Below, in pieces: positions 30,206 through 38,932 of a stretch of DNA of 64,000 nucleotides. Made by a program: the position numbers and the translations under genes. The notes beneath the pieces are model-generated. The model worked only from the letters and a program-made list of their open reading frames with translations. It ran no database searches and had not been told where the DNA came from. This stretch comes from Tersicoccus solisilvae (GTDB lineage: Bacteria; Actinomycetota; Actinomycetes; Actinomycetales; Micrococcaceae), in assembly GCF_014643255.1 (NCBI RefSeq), contig NZ_BMJI01000001.1:62001-126000 (forward strand). Reading direction: 5' to 3'. Each line of letters opens with the position of its first letter. The stretch's first letter is position 1.

Positions 30206-31539
30206 GATGCTCCTTCGGTCACGGCGTCCACCGCGAGCGTCTTCAGCGGCACCGCGGGGTCGGCGGCGGGTCCGGCCGGGATGTTCTGGCCCCTGCCGAG
30301 CGCGTTCTTGACCGCCATGAAGTCCAGGGGCGCGTTGACACAGTCCGCGGCGATGATCTGTTCGCCCCGGTAGTAGAGGACGGTGAAGCGGCCCTTGTCG
30401 TCGTCCCGGCGGATCACGGTGGCGTCGTGTCCGACGGACAGGCCGGCGATCTGCAGCTTGAGGTCGGCCTGGTTGGACCAGAACCACGGCACGCCGGCGT
30501 AGTCCTCCCGGCGGCCGACCACCGCGTACGCGGCGACCTTGGCGTGCTCGATCGCGTTGTTCACGCTCTCCAGCCGGATCCGGGACCCGGGTTCGGCGCC
30601 CGGCACCGGGTTGGGCAGGTTCGCGCAGTCCCCCACGGCCAGGGTCGTCCCGTCCGAGGCGCGCGCGAAGCGGTCGACGACGATGCCGTTGTCCACGGCC
30701 AGGCCCATCCGCTCGGCGAGCTCGGTGTTGGGGACGACGCCGACGCCCAGGAGCACGATGTCGGCCGGCAGGACGGTTCCGTCCTCCAGTTCGACGCCGC
30801 CGACGGGAGCGCCGGCGTCGTCAACCGCGCCGCCCTCCGCCGGGAGGAATCGGGTGATGCGGGCGTTCAGGCGGATGTCGAGGCCCCGCGCCCGGTGCGC
30901 GTCGAGGAAGTACTGGGCGGTCTCCTCGCCGACGGCCCGTCCCACCAGCCGCGGCCCGTGCTCGAGCACGACGACGTTCTTGCCCATGGTCTGCAGGCTG
31001 GACGCGGCCTCCAGGCCGATGAACCCGCCGCCGATCACGACGACGTCGCGCGCGTCACCGGCGGCGGCCTTCAGCGCGAGGGCGTCGTCGGCATTGCGCA
31101 GGTACAGCACCCCGGACAGGTCGTGGCCGGGCAGGTCCAGGCGGCGGGCCCTCGCCCCGACGGTCAGGGCGACCCGGCGGAACGGGAATCGTGCGCCGGA
31201 GGCGGCGACCGCGACGCCGGCGCCGTCGCCGCCGGTTCCGGATCCCGCCTCCCGCTCCACGTGGTCGATGCGCTCCCCCTTGACGAGGGTGATGTCGTGC
31301 TCGGCCCAGTAGTCGTTGGACCGGAAGATCAGCGACTCGTTCTCGATCTTGCCCTGCAACCACTCCTTGGACAGGGCGGGCCGCTGGTAGGGGCGGTGGT
31401 CCTCCTCGCCGAGCAGGGTGATCGGCTCGGCGAAGCCGACACCGCGCAGGGAGACGGCCAGCTGGACGCCGGCCTGACTGGCGCCGATGATCAGCATCCC
31501 GGTCTCGGGACGGGGCCCGGAGGTGGGGTCGGCAGCCAT
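30202..31539 (-). CDS. creE: Ferredoxin reductase for the P450, CreE-like
   Basis: A 445-residue FAD/NAD(P) two-dinucleotide-domain reductase of the putidaredoxin-reductase type. The FAD motif is IIGASQAGVQLAVSLRG, the NADH motif VVIGGGFIGLEAASSL, and the second FAD contact is LAVGDCANLPNP. It passes electrons from NAD(P)H to the ferredoxin encoded just upstream and on to the P450. It starts one base after the ferredoxin stop and overlaps the HD gene start. The C-terminus shows a typical reductase clamp domain (YAGVPWFWSNQADLKLQIAG). Confidence 0.9.
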   Translation of the reverse strand: MAADPTSGPRPETGMLIIGASQAGVQLAVSLRGVGFAEPITLLGEEDHRPYQRPALSKEWLQGKIENESLIFRSNDYWAEHDITLVKGERIDHVEREAGSGTGGDGAGVAVAASGARFPFRRVALTVGARARRLDLPGHDLSGVLYLRNADDALALKAAAGDARDVVVIGGGFIGLEAASSLQTMGKNVVVLEHGPRLVGRAVGEETAQYFLDAHRARGLDIRLNARITRFLPAEGGAVDDAGAPVGGVELEDGTVLPADIVLLGVGVVPNTELAERMGLAVDNGIVVDRFARASDGTTLAVGDCANLPNPVPGAEPGSRIRLESVNNAIEHAKVAAYAVVGRREDYAGVPWFWSNQADLKLQIAGLSVGHDATVIRRDDDKGRFTVLYYRGEQIIAADCVNAPLDFMAVKNALGRGQNIPAGPAADPAVPLKTLAVDAVTEGAS

Positions 31540-31540
31540 G

Positions 31541-31861
31541 TCAGATCTGCGTCTCGGGTGTGGTCACGGACAGGTCCATGTCGTCGGTGAGCTTGAGCTG
31601 GCAGGAGAGCCGCGAGTTGTCCTCGCGGTCCACGGCGGTGCCGTAGAGCATCTCGTCCTCCATGTCGCTCATCTCGGGCAGCTCGTCGAGCTGGTCCTCC
31701 CGGACGAACACGTGGCAGGTGGCGCAGGAGAGGGAGCCGCCGCACTCGGCGACGATCCCGGGGACGCCGTTGCGGACCGCGGTCTCCATCACGGAGTCCC
31801 CGACGTTGCCTTCCACGTCGCGCACGGCGCCGTCGGCATCGGTGTAGTGAACGGTGGGCAT
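31541..31861 (-). CDS. creF: [2Fe-2S] ferredoxin, CreF-like
   Basis: A 106-residue plant/vertebrate-type ferredoxin. The cluster ligands are CGGSLSCATC (Cys-x5-Cys-x2-Cys) and the later LSCQ, the arrangement of putidaredoxin and terpredoxin. It is the direct electron donor expected for the P450. ATG at 31861 has AAGGAGCAG upstream and gives the canonical MPTVHYTDADG start. Confidence 0.93.
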   Translation of the reverse strand: MPTVHYTDADGAVRDVEGNVGDSVMETAVRNGVPGIVAECGGSLSCATCHVFVREDQLDELPEMSDMEDEMLYGTAVDREDNSRLSCQLKLTDDMDLSVTTPETQI

Positions 31862-31902
31862 GAGATCTGCTCCTTGCGTGAGGATCGGGTGCGGAGGATC
31901 GG

Positions 31903-32724
31903 TCAGATGAACTGGCGGCCGCCGTCGACGACGAGCGTCTGCCCGCTGATGAACGCGCTGTCGGGGCCGGCGAGGAAGAGGGCGGCACCGACGATGTCCT
32001 CCGGCTGGCTGGCGCGGCGCAGGGCCCCGCGGTCCACCCCGTAGGTCTGCGCGTCCGCCATCAGGCCCTGGCTGGCCTCGGTGAGGGTGAAGCCGGGGGC
32101 GATGGTGTTGACGGTGATCTCCCGCCGGCCCAGCTCCTTGGCGAGGACCCGAGTGAGGGAGATGACGCCGCCCTTGGAGGCCACGTAGTGGGCCCACTGC
32201 TCGGACCCGCTGTAGACGGTGGCGCTGGCGAGGTTGACCACACGGCCCCCGGCGGGCAGGTGCGGGCTGGCGGCGCGGGTGACCAGCCACGGGCCCTTGA
32301 GGTTGACCGCCATGACTCGGTCCCACTCGGCCGGGTCGACGTCCTCGAAGGGGCTGCGGGTCACCGCCGCGTAGATCGCCGCGTTGTTGACGAGGACGTC
32401 GATCGTCCCGCCGCCGAATTCCGCGGCCGCGGCGGCCATCGCCTCGGTCGAGGCGACGTCGGTGACGTCCACGGTCAGCGCGGCGGCGTCGGCCCCACCC
32501 TCCCGCAGCGCCTGCGCGGTGCGTTCGGCGCCGACGCCGTCGACGTCGGCCACCGCCACCCGGTACCCGCGAGCGGCGAATCCGGCGGCGAAGGCGCGGC
32601 CGAGGCCCCCGGCGGCGCCGGTGATCAGGACCGTGCGGCCCCGCCCCTCGGTGCCGCCGGTGACGGTCGCCGCCGGGGTGGCGGCGTTCTCGGCGTCGCC
32701 GGCCGGCGTCGTCGGCTCAGGCAT
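31903..32724 (-). CDS. creG: Short-chain dehydrogenase, CreG-like (4-hydroxybenzyl alcohol dehydrogenase)
   Basis: A 273-residue SDR with the cofactor motif TGAAGGLG, NNAA, Ser in NLASATVYSG, and the active-site YVASK. An Asp after beta-2 (VAVADVDG) suggests NAD. Its start overlaps the creH stop by eight bases. By position it corresponds to CreG, which oxidises the benzylic alcohol released by the phosphohydrolase to the aldehyde. Confidence 0.83.
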   Translation of the reverse strand: MPEPTTPAGDAENAATPAATVTGGTEGRGRTVLITGAAGGLGRAFAAGFAARGYRVAVADVDGVGAERTAQALREGGADAAALTVDVTDVASTEAMAAAAAEFGGGTIDVLVNNAAIYAAVTRSPFEDVDPAEWDRVMAVNLKGPWLVTRAASPHLPAGGRVVNLASATVYSGSEQWAHYVASKGGVISLTRVLAKELGRREITVNTIAPGFTLTEASQGLMADAQTYGVDRGALRRASQPEDIVGAALFLAGPDSAFISGQTLVVDGGRQFI

Positions 32725-34612
32725 GGGCCGGCGCTCCGGCGTCGGGAGCGGCGTCGTGATGGTGGGAGTGCGCGCCGGGGCCGGTGACCTCCGGGGCGTC
32801 GAGCACGGTGACGACGCCCTTGGTGCCGTCCACCCGCAGCCGCTGGCCGGTGCGGATGGTGGTCGAGGCGCTGCCGGTGCCGGTGACGGCGGGCAGGCCG
32901 TACTCGCGGCAGACGATCGCGGCGTGGCTCATCATGCCGCCGATGTCGGTGACGGTGGCCTTGATCTTCCCGAAGATCGGCCCCCACGAGGGGGCGGTGA
33001 CCGTGGCGACGAGGATCTCGTCCTGCTGCACGTCGGCGAGCTGGTCCGCGTCCGTGATGACGCGGGCCACGCCCTCGACGACGCCCGGCGAGGCGGCCAT
33101 GCCGCGCAGCCCGCCCTCGGTGTCGTCGCCGTCGCCGAGCCACTGCTGCACCTGCTCCGTGGTGATGCCCCACAGCATGCGGGTGAACGGCTCGGTGATG
33201 GAGGCGGGCGGCGTGTTCAGTGCCGGTGCCGGGCGGGCGGTCTTGAGGGCGTCGACGATGCAGCGACGCTCCTCGATGACCGGCCGCCAGTGCAGGCCAC
33301 CGACCGGGCCGCCCGGGGCGCCGACGCCCCACCCGGTGGCCAGGTCGAACAGCGCGTCGCGGACCTCGTTGCGGTTCAGGTAGAGCAGGTCGTCCGGCTG
33401 GTCCCAGAACCCCTGCGCCTGCAGCATCCGGGACAGCTCCCGCACCTTGCGCCAGAACACGCCCATCGTCCAGTGCTCGATGTAGAAGTTGTGGTTCTCG
33501 ACGTACGGGTAGGCGGTGGCGGCGAGGCCGCGCTTGGCGTCGAACATGTCCCGGACGTCGTCGTCGAGCAGCTCCCGGTACTCCTCGACGATCCGCTCCT
33601 TCTCGGCGATCAGCTCCTCCGTGGGCCGCACGATCGTCTGTCCCTCGTCGAGACGGCGGATGTAGTCGGCGATGTAGCCGAGCGGGATCTCCTGGTGGTC
33701 CTTCCAGTACTTGTCGTGCCCGTAGAAGCCGTTGCCGACGGTGAAGTTGAACCACGGGTCCTGCGCCTGCCGGTAGCGCTCGATCCACTCCGCGCCACGC
33801 GGCGCCGCCTCGATGCCCGCGAGCGTGCCGTCGACGTCGTCGGTCGCGCCGAACCGGTCCTGCAGGCCGAGCTCGACGGCCAGGGTGGCCAGGTGCTTGA
33901 GCTCGTCGTCGGGCTTGAACAGCTCCATGTCGACGCCCTGCACCATGGTGGCGATCGACTGGTCGGGGATGTCGGGGAACACCTCCTTGCAGAAGTTGAA
34001 GAAGTCCAGGTAGGCGATGTACCCGAGGTTGAGGAACTCGAAGTGGTACTGCCAGTTCTGGTAGGCCAGCTGGATCAGCCGGTCGTAGTTCTCCAGCAGC
34101 ACCTCGGAGCCGTCCATCGCCTTGCCGGAGACGATGTCGTCCATCGGCACGACGTCGGGCAGCGGCTCGAACGTCAGCGCCTCCATCTCGTCGATGGTGC
34201 CGCGGACCTTCGTCTTCCACTGGGTCAGCAGGGAGTCCCAGTTGGCGAAGTAGTGGCCGATCCGCTCGGTGAACAGCGGCACCCGGCCGGCGATCTGCTC
34301 CTCGGGCACCGGGATCGGCGACATGTAGAGGTAGCCGAGGTGGATGCGGAACTCGATGCCGTTGGCGTTGGGGATCATCAGGTGCCGGGCGTTGTACTGA
34401 CCGAGGCACTTCACGGCGAACTCGCCGCCGATCGTCTCGAACGGCTTGAACACGGTGGGCCAGTGCTGGCTGTCGCAGAACCAGAACTTGGCGTCCTCCA
34501 CCTCCTGCAGCTGAGGCTGGAACGTCAAATAGTAGGGGTAGATGCGCTCCCAGCCCTCGGCCCCGGCGGGCACCGGGAGCTCGGACGGCTTGGGGAAGGA
34601 CTTCATGGCCAT
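32717..34612 (-). CDS. creH: Phosphohistidine subunit of alkylphenol kinase, CreH-like (PEP-synthase family)
   Basis: A 631-residue protein with a C-terminal PEP-utilising swivelling domain. The phosphocarrier His is in GGMMSHAAIVCREYGLPAV (about residue 563). Size and layout match CreH of C. glutamicum and PpsA of Thauera phenylphosphate synthase. With CreI it transfers a phosphoryl group from ATP to the phenol hydroxyl of 4-cresol-type substrates. ATG at 34612 has GAGGA upstream; a second in-frame ATG is at 34606. The C-terminus is an unusual His-rich tail (AHSHHHDAAP). The longer upstream frame is spurious. Confidence 0.88.
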   Translation of the reverse strand: MAMKSFPKPSELPVPAGAEGWERIYPYYLTFQPQLQEVEDAKFWFCDSQHWPTVFKPFETIGGEFAVKCLGQYNARHLMIPNANGIEFRIHLGYLYMSPIPVPEEQIAGRVPLFTERIGHYFANWDSLLTQWKTKVRGTIDEMEALTFEPLPDVVPMDDIVSGKAMDGSEVLLENYDRLIQLAYQNWQYHFEFLNLGYIAYLDFFNFCKEVFPDIPDQSIATMVQGVDMELFKPDDELKHLATLAVELGLQDRFGATDDVDGTLAGIEAAPRGAEWIERYRQAQDPWFNFTVGNGFYGHDKYWKDHQEIPLGYIADYIRRLDEGQTIVRPTEELIAEKERIVEEYRELLDDDVRDMFDAKRGLAATAYPYVENHNFYIEHWTMGVFWRKVRELSRMLQAQGFWDQPDDLLYLNRNEVRDALFDLATGWGVGAPGGPVGGLHWRPVIEERRCIVDALKTARPAPALNTPPASITEPFTRMLWGITTEQVQQWLGDGDDTEGGLRGMAASPGVVEGVARVITDADQLADVQQDEILVATVTAPSWGPIFGKIKATVTDIGGMMSHAAIVCREYGLPAVTGTGSASTTIRTGQRLRVDGTKGVVTVLDAPEVTGPGAHSHHHDAAPDAGAPAHA

Positions 34613-34704
34613 CGGGGGTCCTCTCTGCCGGCGTTCCGGAACGGCCGGAGCGCGCGGGTTCTGACGGGTGAACGGGACGAGCGGGAACGGGTAGTGCGGT
34701 GGGC

Positions 34705-35799
34705 TCAGGCCGGGGGCCGCGGCACCGTGGTCAGCGAGGCGGTGATGGACCCGAGGTCGAAGCCCCCGGTGGCCGGCTTCGCGGTCGCGGGCGCCGCCTC
34801 CCTGGGGCGCGACGAGTGCACCGTCTCCGGGCGGGCCTGCAGCAGCAGCAGATCCTCCCCCGCGGGCAGGTCGGCGTCCAGCGCCCACTCGACGTCCTGC
34901 GGGCAGCGGTAGTGCTTCTCGGCCCGCTTGGCGAGGGTCGCGACGGCGGCGAGTTCGGCGTCGGTCAGGCAGCGGCGCTCGCGCCGCTCCGGCTCCACGT
35001 CGCGTTCCACCAGGGCGCCGGCGTCGGCGTCGGGCACCAGCTCGGCGTGCTTGTCGCCGAGGTGCTCGCGCACCAGGGCGAGGGTGACCTTGTCGACGAC
35101 GACGTTGTCGGGGGTGACCTGCCCGGACACCACCATCTCGCCGACCCCCCAGGAGGCGTCGATGGTGATCTTGGACCGGTCGCCGTTGGCGGGGTCCATG
35201 GTGATGGCGACGCCGGAGACGCGGGAGTTGACCATCTTCTGGACGACGACGGCCATCGACAGTCCCTCGTCCGGGATGCCGTTCTTGAGCCGGTAGAGGA
35301 TGGCCCGGCTCGTGTACAGCGACGACCAGCAGGCGCGGATGTGCTCCGCGACGGCGTCGAAGCCCGACAGCCACAGGTAGGTGTCCTGCTGGCCGGCGAA
35401 GGAGGCGTCGGGCAGGTCCTCGGCGGTGGCGGAGGACCGGACGGCGACGGGGACCGGCGCGTCGAACCGGGCCATCAGATCCGTGTAGGCGTCCCGGGTC
35501 TGGTCGCGGATGTGCTCGGGGACGGGGCGAGACGTGATGTGGTCCCGGATCCGGGCGGACACGGCGTCCACCTGGGCGATGTCGTCGGCGTCGAGCCCGG
35601 CCAGGAGCGACTCGATCTCCGCCGCGATGCCGGCCGCGGTGAGGAACGCGTCGTACTGGGCGGTGGTGACGACGAAGCCGGGCGGGACGGGCATGCCGGC
35701 GGCGGTCATGGTGACGAGCGAGGCGCCCTTGCCGCCGAGCAGGGACAACTGGGGCTCGATGCCGCCGTCGAAGAACTGGACGTAGTCGGTGCTGCGCAT
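34705..35799 (-). CDS. creI: ATP-grasp subunit of alkylphenol kinase, CreI-like (PPDK N-terminal domain)
   Basis: A 364-residue protein equal to the ATP-binding half of PEP synthase/pyruvate phosphate dikinase. Landmarks are LLGGKGASLVTMTAAGMPVPPGF at the N-terminus, VAVRSSATAEDLPDASFAG at about 118-136, VVVQKMVNSRVSGVAITMDP and the C-terminal YRCPQDVEWALD. It would phosphorylate the histidine of CreH using ATP, like Thauera PpsB. It starts five bases after the P450 stop, so the two are co-translated. Confidence 0.88.
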   Translation of the reverse strand: MRSTDYVQFFDGGIEPQLSLLGGKGASLVTMTAAGMPVPPGFVVTTAQYDAFLTAAGIAAEIESLLAGLDADDIAQVDAVSARIRDHITSRPVPEHIRDQTRDAYTDLMARFDAPVPVAVRSSATAEDLPDASFAGQQDTYLWLSGFDAVAEHIRACWSSLYTSRAILYRLKNGIPDEGLSMAVVVQKMVNSRVSGVAITMDPANGDRSKITIDASWGVGEMVVSGQVTPDNVVVDKVTLALVREHLGDKHAELVPDADAGALVERDVEPERRERRCLTDAELAAVATLAKRAEKHYRCPQDVEWALDADLPAGEDLLLLQARPETVHSSRPREAAPATAKPATGGFDLGSITASLTTVPRPPA

Positions 35800-35804
35800 G
35801 GTGG

Positions 35805-37088
35805 TCACTTCTCCCAGGTGACGGGCACGGCCGTCGGGGCTCGGAAGGACAGGTTGTCCCCGAAACGGATGGCGTCGGCGTCGACGGTGGTCAGGGTCGG
35901 CGCGTGGGCCGCGACCTCCTCGACGACGATCCTCGCCTGCAGTTTGGCGAGCATGTTCCCCAGGCAGTAGTGGATCCCGAAGCCGAAGGACAGGTGTTCG
36001 CGCGCGTTGGGCCGGGCGATGTCGAATCGCTCGGGCTCCTCGAAGCGGGACTCGTCGCGGTTGGCGGACCCCATCAGCAGCAGCAGCTCGGCGCCCTCCG
36101 GGATCGCGACGCCGCCCACGGTGGCGTCCGCGAGGGCCTTGCGGCGCCAGGCGACGATCGAGCCGGAGAACCGGAGCACCTCGTCGATCGCCGCGGGGAT
36201 CCGCTTGGGCTCCTCCACCAGGCGCTGCCACTGCTCCCGGTCGGCCAGCAGCAGCCGGAGGGTGTTGGAGATCAGCGTGGTGGTGGTCTCGTGGCCCGCG
36301 AACAGCAGGCTGTAGCAGACCGAGGCGATCTCGTGGTCGGTGATCTCGGCCCCGGCGTCCTGGTCCCGCACGAGGTCGGCGACGAGGTTGTCGCCGCCCT
36401 CCCGATGCGCCTTCTCCACCAGGGCGAGGCAGGCCTGCCAGTACTCGACGAGGTTGCGGGCGTGCGGCACCTGCTCCTCGTCGGTGAGGTCGCCCCAGGT
36501 CATCGCGCCACGGGAGTCGGACCAGCGCTTGTAGTCGTCGATCCGGTCGGTGTCCTCGCCGATCAACGTGAGGATCGTGATGGTCGGCACCTCGTAGGCG
36601 ATGTCCCGGAACACGTCGCCACGGCGGTCCGGATCGGCGAGCATCCGGTCGATCAGCCGGTCGACGTTGGCACGGATGGCCGGTTCGAGGGCCTTGTAGC
36701 GCCGCGGGGTGAAGGCCTTCTGGACGATGGCGCGGATGCGGGTGTGATCCGGTGGCACGCGGGCGGAGAGTCCGGAGTAGGCGGTGAAGCCGCCCTCCTT
36801 CATGATCCGGCTCGCCTCGGGGCCGCGTTCGCGGACGGGCGCCTGGGCGTTCTCGCTGGAGAACGTCTGCCAGTCGTCGAAGACGGCCTTGATGTCGTCG
36901 TAGCGGGAGACCACCCAGTAGCCGACGCGCTCGTCGAACATCACCGGCTCCTCCTCGCGCAGCCGGGCATAGGAGGGGAACGGGTCGGTCATGGCGAAGG
37001 GCTGGTAGCCGTGGTGGTCGCCGGGCGCGGGGCCGACGGCGCCGTGGGCCACCGGGCACCCGGTGGCGTTCGGGGTGGGCACTGACAT
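35805..37088 (-). CDS. creJ: Cytochrome P450, CreJ-like
   Basis: A 427-residue class I P450. The I-helix is AGHETTTTLISN, the K-helix ExxR is in EVLRFSGSIVAWRRK, and the haem loop is FGFGIHYCLGN with Cys at about 375. In the characterised system CreJ with CreE and CreF hydroxylates the benzylic carbon of phosphorylated alkylphenols. ATG at 37088 has AAGGAG upstream. It is the first gene of the catabolic operon, and a 19-bp palindrome lies 104 bases before it. Context assigns the role; the family alone (near CYP107/105) would not. Confidence 0.9.
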   Translation of the reverse strand: MSVPTPNATGCPVAHGAVGPAPGDHHGYQPFAMTDPFPSYARLREEEPVMFDERVGYWVVSRYDDIKAVFDDWQTFSSENAQAPVRERGPEASRIMKEGGFTAYSGLSARVPPDHTRIRAIVQKAFTPRRYKALEPAIRANVDRLIDRMLADPDRRGDVFRDIAYEVPTITILTLIGEDTDRIDDYKRWSDSRGAMTWGDLTDEEQVPHARNLVEYWQACLALVEKAHREGGDNLVADLVRDQDAGAEITDHEIASVCYSLLFAGHETTTTLISNTLRLLLADREQWQRLVEEPKRIPAAIDEVLRFSGSIVAWRRKALADATVGGVAIPEGAELLLLMGSANRDESRFEEPERFDIARPNAREHLSFGFGIHYCLGNMLAKLQARIVVEEVAAHAPTLTTVDADAIRFGDNLSFRAPTAVPVTWEK

Positions 37089-37191
37089 GGTGCTGCTCCT
37101 TCGCGGCGGTGTTGCGAACGGGTGCGGCGTCGTCGCCGACCGGGGATCTGCCACCAGTGTGCTCCGGATCACCCCGCCCGCCGTCATGCGT

Positions 37192-37210
37192 CCTTCTGCT
37201 CAGCGGAAGG
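37192..37210. promoter_or_regulatory. 19-bp palindrome before creJ, candidate IclR operator 1
   Basis: CCTTCTGCTCAGCGGAAGG is palindromic apart from one mismatched pair. It lies between the IclR gene stop and the creJ start, 104 bases from the latter. A closely related 19-mer precedes the HD gene at 38830. Palindromes of this shape are typical IclR-family targets. Confidence 0.6.
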
Positions 37211-37224
37211 TCACCTGTGCCTCG

Positions 37225-38037
37225 TCACCGGCTCCGGCGGGGCCGATCGGCACCCGGCGTCACGGCCGTGAGGAGGGTCTCGAGGGGGATGTGCGCGGTG
37301 GCCCGCTCGAGCCGGCCGGAGACACCACGCAGTGTCGGCAGGTAGCGGTGCATGGTGTCCGCCTGGTTGGAGGGCATCACCACGCCGATCGCGGCGCCGA
37401 GCCGGCCGGTGTGGAAGACCGGCACGGCGATGGAGCACGATCCCTCCCGGACCTCGCCGGCGGTGGTCGCGTAGCCCTGGGCGCGAATCCGCACCAGTTC
37501 GTCGGCGAGCCGGCCGGGGTGCACGTGCGTGTGGGCCGTCCGCTGCTCGAGGTCGCCGGCGAGGTAGGCCTCGCGCACCCAGTCCTCCTCGAAGGCGAGC
37601 AGCACCTTGCCGACGGCGGTGGCGTGCAGGGGCAGTCGGCCGCCCACGCGAGCGGCGCGGGGGACCCGTTTGGTGCCGTAGACGCGGTCGATGTAGAGCG
37701 CCTCACCACCCTGGCGCACCGCCAGGTGGGCGGTCTCCCCCGTCAGGGAGTAGAGGTCCTGCAGGAAGGGACGCGCCGTCTCCCGCAGGGCACGGCCTGC
37801 GTTCTGCGCGAGTTCCCACAGGCGGATCCCCACCTGGTACCGGCCGGCGGCGTTCCGGCTGAGCATGCCCCAGTCCGTCAGCTCGCCGACCAGCCGGTGC
37901 GCCGTGCTCAGCGGCAGCTGGGCGTGGTCGGCGATCTCGGTCAGGGTGAGGGAACGCCGCTCGGTCTCGAAGGCCTCGAGCACCGCCAGGACGCGGGAGG
38001 TGACGGTGCGCCCGGGTTCTCGGCTGCCTCCGGACAT
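37225..38037 (-). CDS. IclR-family regulator of the cre-like cluster
   Basis: A 270-residue regulator. The N-terminal winged helix-turn-helix (SRVLAVLEAFETERRSLTLTEIADHAQLPLSTAHRLV) is followed by an IclR ligand-binding domain (GEALYIDRVYGTKR, RLPLHATAVGKVLLAF, GSCSIAVPVFHTGRLGAAIGV). It sits between the P450 and the second HD gene, all on the same strand, with palindromes in both flanking promoter regions. It likely senses a phenol or its phosphate. ATG at 38037 was chosen by domain fit. Confidence 0.87.
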   Translation of the reverse strand: MSGGSREPGRTVTSRVLAVLEAFETERRSLTLTEIADHAQLPLSTAHRLVGELTDWGMLSRNAAGRYQVGIRLWELAQNAGRALRETARPFLQDLYSLTGETAHLAVRQGGEALYIDRVYGTKRVPRAARVGGRLPLHATAVGKVLLAFEEDWVREAYLAGDLEQRTAHTHVHPGRLADELVRIRAQGYATTAGEVREGSCSIAVPVFHTGRLGAAIGVVMPSNQADTMHRYLPTLRGVSGRLERATAHIPLETLLTAVTPGADRPRRSR

Positions 38038-38107
38038 CGCGTCCCTCCCTCGGGTGCGCGCCGGCTCGTCGTGGTGCGCTCGAGCGGAGTCTAGCCAGCG
38101 CGGCAGG

Positions 38108-38788
38108 TCAGGCCTGCAGCCGGGACCGCTCGGGCCACATCGTGACGGATTCGAGGGCACTGAAGGCGCGGGCGACATGCCGGGCGGCATCGGTGAACAG
38201 GTGGTCGTGCACCCGGGACGCGCAGAGGCGCAGGGCCGCGGCGCGATCGAGGCCGAACCAGTCCATCACGGTGTCCAGACCGTGGGGGCTCAGCCGCCAC
38301 GTCTTGTCGGCGTCCTTGACGATCGCGTCCTCGAGGGACAAGGCCTCGCGGCGGCTGTCGTGGCCATCGATGATGGCGAGGATCCGATCGCTGCGGTCCT
38401 CGTCCCAGCCGACGTCGGCCAGGATCCCGGCCGCGAGGCGTGCCCCCTCCCGCTCGTGCAGCAGCACCAGGTCGGGGCGGCCGCCACCGGGGGCGATCGC
38501 CGCCAGCACCTCGTCCGGCGGCACGGCGGACCAGCCGACGTCGTGCAGCATGATGGCCGGCAGCACGACGTCGGCGTCGGCCTCGGGGTAGGCGGCGAGG
38601 AACGCCTGCGCCAGGCCCACCGCGTAGAGGGTGTGGGCGTCGTTGCTGCGCACGGCGAGGTGCACGGCCGCCCGCTCCCAGATCCGCTGCAGCGGCTCAG
38701 CGAGGTCCAGCACCCCGTCGACGGCGTCCGGCACGGCGGCGGACACGTCGTGCCCGAAGTGGTTCGTCTCGGCGCGCAGCTTCGTCAT
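38108..38788 (-). CDS. Second HD-domain phosphohydrolase, paralogue of CreD
   Basis: A 226-residue HD protein sharing the motifs of the CreD-like gene: RSNDAHTL, IMLHDVGW, IDGHDSRR, SLEDAIVKDADKTWRL. It differs in the N-terminus, which starts straight in the domain, and in a longer loop before the HEREG motif. It is the first gene of a unit with the IclR regulator. It could hydrolyse a different aryl phosphate, act early to prevent accumulation of phosphorylated substrate, or be a redundant copy. ATG at 38788 has a weak ribosome site; GTG at 38809 is an alternative. Confidence 0.78.
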   Translation of the reverse strand: MTKLRAETNHFGHDVSAAVPDAVDGVLDLAEPLQRIWERAAVHLAVRSNDAHTLYAVGLAQAFLAAYPEADADVVLPAIMLHDVGWSAVPPDEVLAAIAPGGGRPDLVLLHEREGARLAAGILADVGWDEDRSDRILAIIDGHDSRREALSLEDAIVKDADKTWRLSPHGLDTVMDWFGLDRAAALRLCASRVHDHLFTDAARHVARAFSALESVTMWPERSRLQA

Positions 38789-38829
38789 GACCCCAGTCAA
38801 CCGCGCCACCGGGAGGGTCGAGATGGCCG

Positions 38830-38848
38830 GCTTCTGCTGACCGGAAGC
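38830..38848. promoter_or_regulatory. 19-bp palindrome before the HD/IclR unit, candidate IclR operator 2
   Basis: GCTTCTGCTGACCGGAAGC shares the core CTTCTGCTSASCGGAAG with the site at 37192-37210. It lies 42 bases before the second HD gene and 85 bases before the divergent OsmC gene, so the regulator may control both its own unit and the OsmC gene. Confidence 0.55.
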
Positions 38849-38932
38849 CCCTGACGGATCGGCGCCCGCTGTCTACGATGACGGTGGACGTCCCGGCTCC
38901 GGGACCATCGCCATCGATCGAGAGGATCCGTC

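Noticed and set aside
32717-35374. 885-codon PEP-utilising protein
   Set aside because: The N-terminal 250 codons overlap the creI gene on the same strand in a different frame; ATG at 34612 has a good ribosome site and matches the known start of CreH-type proteins.
35805-37187. P450 start at 37187 (460 aa)
   Set aside because: ATG at 37088 has AAGGAG upstream and fits the P450 length; the upstream stretch holds no motif and approaches the operator palindrome.
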